NCBI GenBank assembly: GCA_963971425.1
Contig: OZ020515.1
Coordinates: 17,376,291-17,440,290, forward strand
DNA length: 64,000 nucleotides
Source: Bryoerythrophyllum caledonicum
Lineage: Eukaryota > Streptophyta > Bryopsida > Pottiales > Pottiaceae
Reading direction: 5' to 3'
Within the stretch, counting starts at the first letter, position 1. Each line of letters starts with the position of its first letter. Made by a program: the position numbers and the translations under genes. This document shows positions 59,318 to 64,000 of the stretch, in pieces. A model generated the notes under the pieces. The model was not told the origin of the DNA. It worked only from the letters and a program-made list of their open reading frames with translations, and did no database searches.

Positions 59318-60508
59318 ATGTCTCAATACCAAGATGTCGCTACCTCTTCCAAGCGCTTGTTTGTTAATGTGGTAGAAGAAAACCCTTGCCCAGTAAGTGA
59401 CAACCAGTACACCTTAGTTGTCACAAACACCAACCAGAAGACAGTGAAAGCAACAAGTTTGCCTTACACTGAATACTGGCTTGGATTCAACACAATGAAT
59501 ACAATTGCAAAGGAAAATGGGAGTTACAAAATTCCAATTGTCAGCATTGAGGAATTGGTCAGTTCTGGTCTAAATAAAAAAGAAGCGAGCGAAAGCTTTG
59601 AAGCTATGCCTGCCTACCCTTTCGTTCCCCAGAACGAATGGCCATCCAAAAGAATGGATGGAAAAGAGGGCAACCATTTCAATCTCACTCAACTTCCAAG
59701 TGAAGTTGAGATAGATAATAATGGTTATGCATTGGATTACCAAGTCTCAATCCATTTTGAAGTTGGGGAGCAAATATGGACAAAAGACATTGTGCTAGAT
59801 ATGGTAAAAAATAGACTAAAAGACATGGATATTCCCACTGGGACTGGCATTGGTGAGCCTGTAGCCATCTTTTGCTATCACCAGTCCGACAATTGGAATG
59901 GGGTCCTTAAGCTACACCTCAAAAATCCAAATGTTGATAGGAGGGGACTATTGAATGGGATAAGGCCCTTCGTCCTTATCTTGAATGAAGGTATTCCACA
60001 CAAGGGGAAAGTATGCAAATCATACGATTCCCTTGCCTTCTCACATCTATTGTCTGTCAAAATCTCTGGCCCCAATCTTGTCAATAAAAAACCACATAAC
60101 TTACATGCAGAAATTGTTAAAGAGAGTTTTGCAAGAGGTCATGACTTCGAAGTAACGGGGGTAGAAAAGAAAACCTTTTCCGAGTTTGCATGGGTCAAAA
60201 CTCCCTCACCGGAGCAGGCACCCAAGGTCAAAGACTACAAAGTCACATTTTACAATGAGATTTTCTTACCAGTATTTGCAACTAGGAAAATGGATGAGGA
60301 TGAAATTGCTAAAAAGAACTGTCTCATCCTCATTGCTAAAAAACTTAATAAAACAAAAAATGAGAAAGAACTTGGGGATGGAATTAAATCTATTCTCAGT
60401 GAGGAGAATGTGGTTGATATATTCTTCAAACTTGAGCATGGGCGCCATGTAGGGACTTGTAACATTGAGTGCCTAAATGCGGCAGTCTATAAAAAGCATG
60501 TTAAGTAA
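59318..60508 (+). CDS. LINE-like ORF1 (RNA-binding, RRM-like), 396 aa
   Basis: Probably the nucleic-acid-binding ORF1 of the non-LTR retrotransposon whose endonuclease follows. The frame is open from 58925, but the protein-like part starts at ATG 59318 (MSQYQDVATSSKRLF), just after an acceptor-like TTGCTGCAG. There is an RRM-like stretch at about residues 145-215 (YALDYQVSIHFEVGEQIW to GVLKLHLKNPNVDRRGLL, NGIRPFVLIL) and a second at about 360-395 (VVDIFFKLEHGRHVGTCNIE). No CCHC knuckle was seen. The frame is intact. Family assignment rests on order and pattern, not on a database match; a host gene is the alternative. Confidence 0.55.
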   Translation: MSQYQDVATSSKRLFVNVVEENPCPVSDNQYTLVVTNTNQKTVKATSLPYTEYWLGFNTMNTIAKENGSYKIPIVSIEELVSSGLNKKEASESFEAMPAYPFVPQNEWPSKRMDGKEGNHFNLTQLPSEVEIDNNGYALDYQVSIHFEVGEQIWTKDIVLDMVKNRLKDMDIPTGTGIGEPVAIFCYHQSDNWNGVLKLHLKNPNVDRRGLLNGIRPFVLILNEGIPHKGKVCKSYDSLAFSHLLSVKISGPNLVNKKPHNLHAEIVKESFARGHDFEVTGVEKKTFSEFAWVKTPSPEQAPKVKDYKVTFYNEIFLPVFATRKMDEDEIAKKNCLILIAKKLNKTKNEKELGDGIKSILSEENVVDIFFKLEHGRHVGTCNIECLNAAVYKKHVK

Positions 60509-60535
60509 AGTAAGAAGCTCCATGGAAAATATGTC

Positions 60536-60904
60536 ATGTTTACCCCTCATCCAAAAAGCTTGGATGGAAGTAACAAACCCAGTGCGGATGAACTTGTAAG
60601 ATTAGGCTTTATGGATGTAAACACAGCAGTAGTAAATGCCGTGATCGCCATGGAAAACGGACCAAACAAGGGAAACGGTGTCACCTTGGATCAACTTCGA
60701 AAGGAAATGAAGACCATGAAGGGAGAGATTGTGCAAGAAGCAAGACAATACGCAGACATGGTACAAGCAAACACGGTGAAATCCCTCAGAGGAGAAATGT
60801 CAACCCCTCGTTCGCAACTCATCCAAACCATCATGGCGGCAGAATCCCAAGCATCGGAAAGAGAGCAACGCGCTATTGAAGGCAAGATGGACACGTCAAA
60901 CTAG
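60536..60904 (+). CDS. Small ORF of the LINE-like element, coiled-coil (122 aa)
   Basis: Starts 27 bp after ORF1 in another frame. It is helical and charged with heptad-like spacing (LDQLRKEMKTMKGEIVQEARQ) and Gln/Glu-rich near the end (ESQASEREQRAIEGKMD). It may be a separate trimerisation unit or the end of ORF1 displaced by a frameshift. No known domain. Confidence 0.45.
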   Translation: MFTPHPKSLDGSNKPSADELVRLGFMDVNTAVVNAVIAMENGPNKGNGVTLDQLRKEMKTMKGEIVQEARQYADMVQANTVKSLRGEMSTPRSQLIQTIMAAESQASEREQRAIEGKMDTSN

Positions 60905-61183
60905 TAGTGTTAAACAACGCTACAACTAATATAAATAAATCAGTATATATATATACTATAATAAATACTATAAAAATCCAAAAAACCTATAATAATAAAC
61001 CAAAAACAAAAATAAAAAAATATATAGTATATTTATATACTACAAAACATAATAAAAGTAACAAAAATATAAACAAAAAATATAAAACAATACATAACAA
61101 ATTATATACTATTAAAATACGAAAAATCAACAAGAATAAATATAAAAACATAGTATACCTATACAACACCAAACAATTAAAAC

Positions 61184-61214
<31 letters not shown>
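60905..61214 (+). repeat. A-rich low-complexity spacer ending in (CAA)n
   Basis: A+T about 80 percent, with AAT/ATA/AAA runs, then about ten CAA/AAC triplets at 61184-61213. This is the junction between ORF1 and ORF2. Frames here are trivial. Confidence 0.8.
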
Positions 61215-61215
<1 letters not shown>

Positions 61216-62986
61216 CCACACCCCTCCCACTTATAGCCACAAACATTACTCATAGTAAACTACTAATTATACTATGCGGAGATATAGAAACTAACCCTGG
61301 CCCAATGCCAAATATCTTCCGTAGCCATCCAAAAATACACAAAAGACTATCAAAAATATATTTTATTCCGAATACTATAAAACTCCACCCCGAGTACCAA
61401 CACATAGCATCCTCCTTTGCGCCACTTCTAAAATATAATCACATACTTCACCAAACCTATTCCACCCTTTATCCCAACATCTCCCGCTACATACTTCAAA
61501 AAAAAACAACAACCACCCATCCACACATATCTTGTTTGCCATAATTACCACCCTACACCCGTCAATAGACGAATGCAACAACATCACCAACCAACATTCC
61601 ACCAATACAAACCCAACTCATTGGATAAATATATTACTAAACACCCTATCCTCTCTATATAATCCCCCTGAAAGACACATAGAAACACTCCACCCATACA
61701 CTAAATTCTTAGAGGAAAACCAACACCTTTTTGAACACAAAACCTCTCTACACAATGACCTATATAACTTTATTCATAGCCAAATCCCACCCCCTTCCCA
61801 AGATGAACTACAACTAAAATTTCCCTACTTCCGACACAATCTCATCCTCGAAGCTCTTAGATGCTTCCAGCCAATTCATGATTACACGCACCCTACCCAG
61901 ACACCCGCCTACACTCCTCCTCCACCTCATAACAATGACAATATAGACAATAGGAACACACATATAATTACATGGAACACCTCAACGTTAAACACTGCTT
62001 TACCTTGCATCCATAATCTAACCGTTCACACCAACACACCACCCGCCATAATTGCCATACAAGAAACTAAATTAACCGCTACTAAATCCACAAAATACAT
62101 CCAAAAAACATTCCCCAATTATAAACTCATATTTAACAACACTCATTCTCTTACACGATGCATCCAACAACGGAGGCCATATACTCCGGCAAGAGGTGGT
62201 CTACTCATGCTCATACACCAATCATATGCCTTCCCCAGGAATATTACTAAAATCCCCACCCCGGTTAATATATCACCTTATCTCCAAATTATTGAAATTG
62301 CTAACCGCCCCCTTCAACCATGGATCATTCTTCATCTATACATGCCCTCACATATAGAAGACTCTAGGCTTATTCCGGAGATCCAAAACTCCATTATTTC
62401 ACAAATAAATACACACCTTAACCATACAATTATACTTTGCGGTGACTTTAACCGAGACATCGCCCTTATCGAACGACAAAATGGAGCGGTTTTTACCCCC
62501 CCACTTGACATAGACTATCAATGGCATAACTATACGGATGACCTAGAATTATACCTAATCCCAATCGACACACAATACTCTCGACAAGGTGGACTAAATT
62601 ACACACACACTAGCCTAATTGATGGAATTTATATCAGAACACTTAACCATACCAGTTACACATCAATCACCAACACCACTACCAACTTAAACTCGGACCA
62701 CTTCCCAATCCATCTCAACATACCCCACAATACTCTTATAAATAGGCCTCCTACAACCATCAACTCAAATGATATTAAAATACTAAACCCCATCCCAAAA
62801 GAAAACCTTGACAACTTTAACACAATATTCTTCGAAAAAAACTCTCTATAAATGGACTCCCTTACAGATATCCTTTCTAACCATCAACACCTCACACACA
62901 CACAATGGCAAGACGTTTGCACGACTCTTGACAAACTCATAAAAGAAATCTCTACTATACTAGAAAAAACTTGTAAAGCGCCACCG
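61146..62986 (+). pseudogene. LINE-like ORF2: 2A-like motif plus APE endonuclease; truncated before RT
   Basis: APE-type endonuclease that nicks target DNA for non-LTR retrotransposition. The first frame is open from 61146 (no ATG before 61305) and contains LLIILCGDIETNPGP, bases 61260-61304, then MPNIFRSHPK. A frameshift in an A9 run (61498-61506) moves the reading to the frame of 61532-62851. Endonuclease motifs are complete: IITWNTSTLN (about 61962), IQETK (62057-62071), LYMPS, CGDFNRD (62438-62458), DGIYIR, and LNSDHFPIHL (62687-62716). TAA 62849-62851 is in frame, after which the protein continues (MDSLTDILSNHQ to LEKTCKAPP) and stops abruptly at 62987, where another sequence begins. Reverse transcriptase is missing, so this copy cannot move itself. 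Confidence 0.87.
61278..61304 (+). other. 2A-like ribosome-skipping motif (GDIETNPGP)
   Basis: Exact match to the 2A core D-(V/I)-E-x-N-P-G-P. Such motifs are known near the N-terminus of ORF2 in several APE-type non-LTR elements. The preceding LLIILC gives the hydrophobic run common in LINE 2As. Activity is not implied by sequence alone. Confidence 0.8.
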
Positions 62987-62987
62987 A

Positions 62988-64000
62988 TGTCGTGTAGAGA
63001 GGAGAGCACCTTGAGAATTCGCAGGGAATCTGGCTGCGACTGGAGATTGTTTGCTCGGAAATCCAATCGTATCTTCAAATCTTCAGGTCTTCAATCATCC
63101 GGTCTTCTAAATCTTCAAGTCTTCAGTCTTCAGTCTCCAAACTCCTCCCCGTTGGCCTATCCTGAGGTGGCTCTAAAGGGTTAAGGGTAAAGGTGGGTGA
63201 TAAGAAACCACGGCCTCGGACGGGTAAAACGGGACGGCCAGACCACAAGCTGAAACCGTCCGAAAAATTGGCTCCTAAAATTCAAACCCACGGTGACCAG
63301 CAAACGTGCCTCATCGGTGGGAACGACATAAACACGACCGCGTGGGTAATTAACCCCACTTCGCCGCAACAGAGTTTACAAGAACATAATTGAAATACAA
63401 CTAGCCTCCAAAGCTGGCTTGGAATCACAAAAAAAGAAATCGGACCACAAGCCACAACACACTTGTCTCCATCTTCTCTTCTCTTCAAGCCTCAAGTCTT
63501 CAATTCTTCCATCCTTCAACTCCAAAGTCTTCAAGTGTTCAAAAACACTAAGAAACTCAAAAGAAAAGTTCAAAAACACAATGGAAAAGTTTCACCAAGG
63601 CTGTAACCTTCAAACAAGTGACACAGATGACTCAAAACTTCAAATACTAAGTGTAATAGCTCTATGAAAAGCTAATTCAGACAACTAACACTCCTCCAAA
63701 TTTCAAGTCAATCTAAACTACTGTCCGAAAGTTATACGAGTTCAAAGTTTTGCCCCTCCAGATATTCAATCGCTCATAATATCTTCTTCAAAACTCCAAA
63801 TCTCAATTGTAATATTTTTTTGAAGAGCTACGACCATTGTTCACGCACCTTCCAATTCTCAAACAATTCTAAACTACTGTCCAAAAGTTATGGACAATCA
63901 AAGTTCTGCCTACCCCTATTCATTCAGATCTCTATAACTTCTTGCTCACAACTCCAAATCTCAATTGTAATACCTTTCTAAAAAGCTAAAATAGAGATGC
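62988..64000. other. LTR-like sequence replacing the LINE after 62987; local tandem repeats
   Basis: TGTCGTGTAGAG at 62988 matches the LTR-like starts at 30473 and 44273 and falls exactly where the LINE frame is cut. CTTCAAATCTTC(AGG/TTC)-type C/T-rich repeats occur at 63070-63135 and 63480-63545. From 63630 to the end three diverged units of about 155-165 bp carry AACTCCAAATCTCAATTGTAATA and AAAAGCTAA. No gene was seen; the element continues beyond the window. Confidence 0.4.

Noticed and set aside
60907-61253. Frames of about 100 codons rich in Lys/Asn or Leu
   Set aside because: A-rich low-complexity spacer between LINE ORFs.

Overview
The window looks like repeat-rich nuclear DNA from a streptophyte with a large genome. 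A charophyte alga (Chara-like) or another non-seed plant is my best guess; this is inference, not proof. The grounds are one spliced plant-style 12-oxophytodienoate/Old Yellow Enzyme gene, one plant-type glyoxalase-I-like gene, a fragment of a plant-type CHY zinc finger, a chromodomain Ty3/gypsy element, CACTA-, Mutator- and pogo-like DNA elements, and a gypsy retrotransposon carrying a cytosine-5 DNA methyltransferase (DNMT). Retrotransposon-borne DNMTs have been reported, to my knowledge, only from dinoflagellates and charophytes. Only two host genes look intact in 64 kb.

Layout: (1) 1-7.3 kb, minus strand: the methyltransferase-bearing gypsy element. It reads 5' ORF (7265-6624), then gag - CCHC knuckles - protease - complete DNMT domain (to 2530), then one in-frame UAG in a textbook leaky context, then reverse transcriptase - RNase H - integrase in the same frame, open to the window edge. 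Its leader and possible LTR lie between 7.3 and about 10.7 kb. (2) 10.7-18.6 kb: small inverted-repeat elements and a pogo-like transposase with one in-frame stop. (3) 18.9-23.1 kb: the two host genes, a 7-exon ene-reductase (+) and a 3-exon glyoxalase-I-like gene (-), convergent. (4) 25-33.2 kb: a CACTA-type fold-back element, a Mutator-type MITE with 9-bp target duplication, a thrice-repeated segment and a minisatellite. (5) 33,210-44,179: a decayed chromovirus with two 203-bp LTRs. It is split by a 5,035-bp non-autonomous LTR-type insertion and carries a host CHY-zinc-finger fragment in its leader. (6) 45.2-46.5 kb: a TA-target inverted-repeat element and a partial inverted copy. (7) 47.5-50.8 kb, minus: a broken multi-exon gene whose C-terminal half looks like a beta-class amino (N6/N4) DNA methyltransferase. 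(8) 53.3-55.8 kb: an open frame interrupted by a 1.79-kb element; removing the element with one TA copy rejoins the frame. (9) 56.8-57.3 kb: tandem units each holding a 56-59-bp intron-like cassette. (10) 59.3-63 kb: a LINE-like element with ORF1, and an APE endonuclease ORF preceded by a 2A-like GDIETNPGP motif, cut off by what may be another LTR.

The best candidate for an exciting system is the DNMT retrotransposon. The methyltransferase sits between protease and reverse transcriptase and upstream of a UAG matching the UAG-CAR-YYA readthrough rule, so it should be made at Gag-like rather than Pol-like levels. All motif-level claims were read by eye from the sequence; no database search was run.
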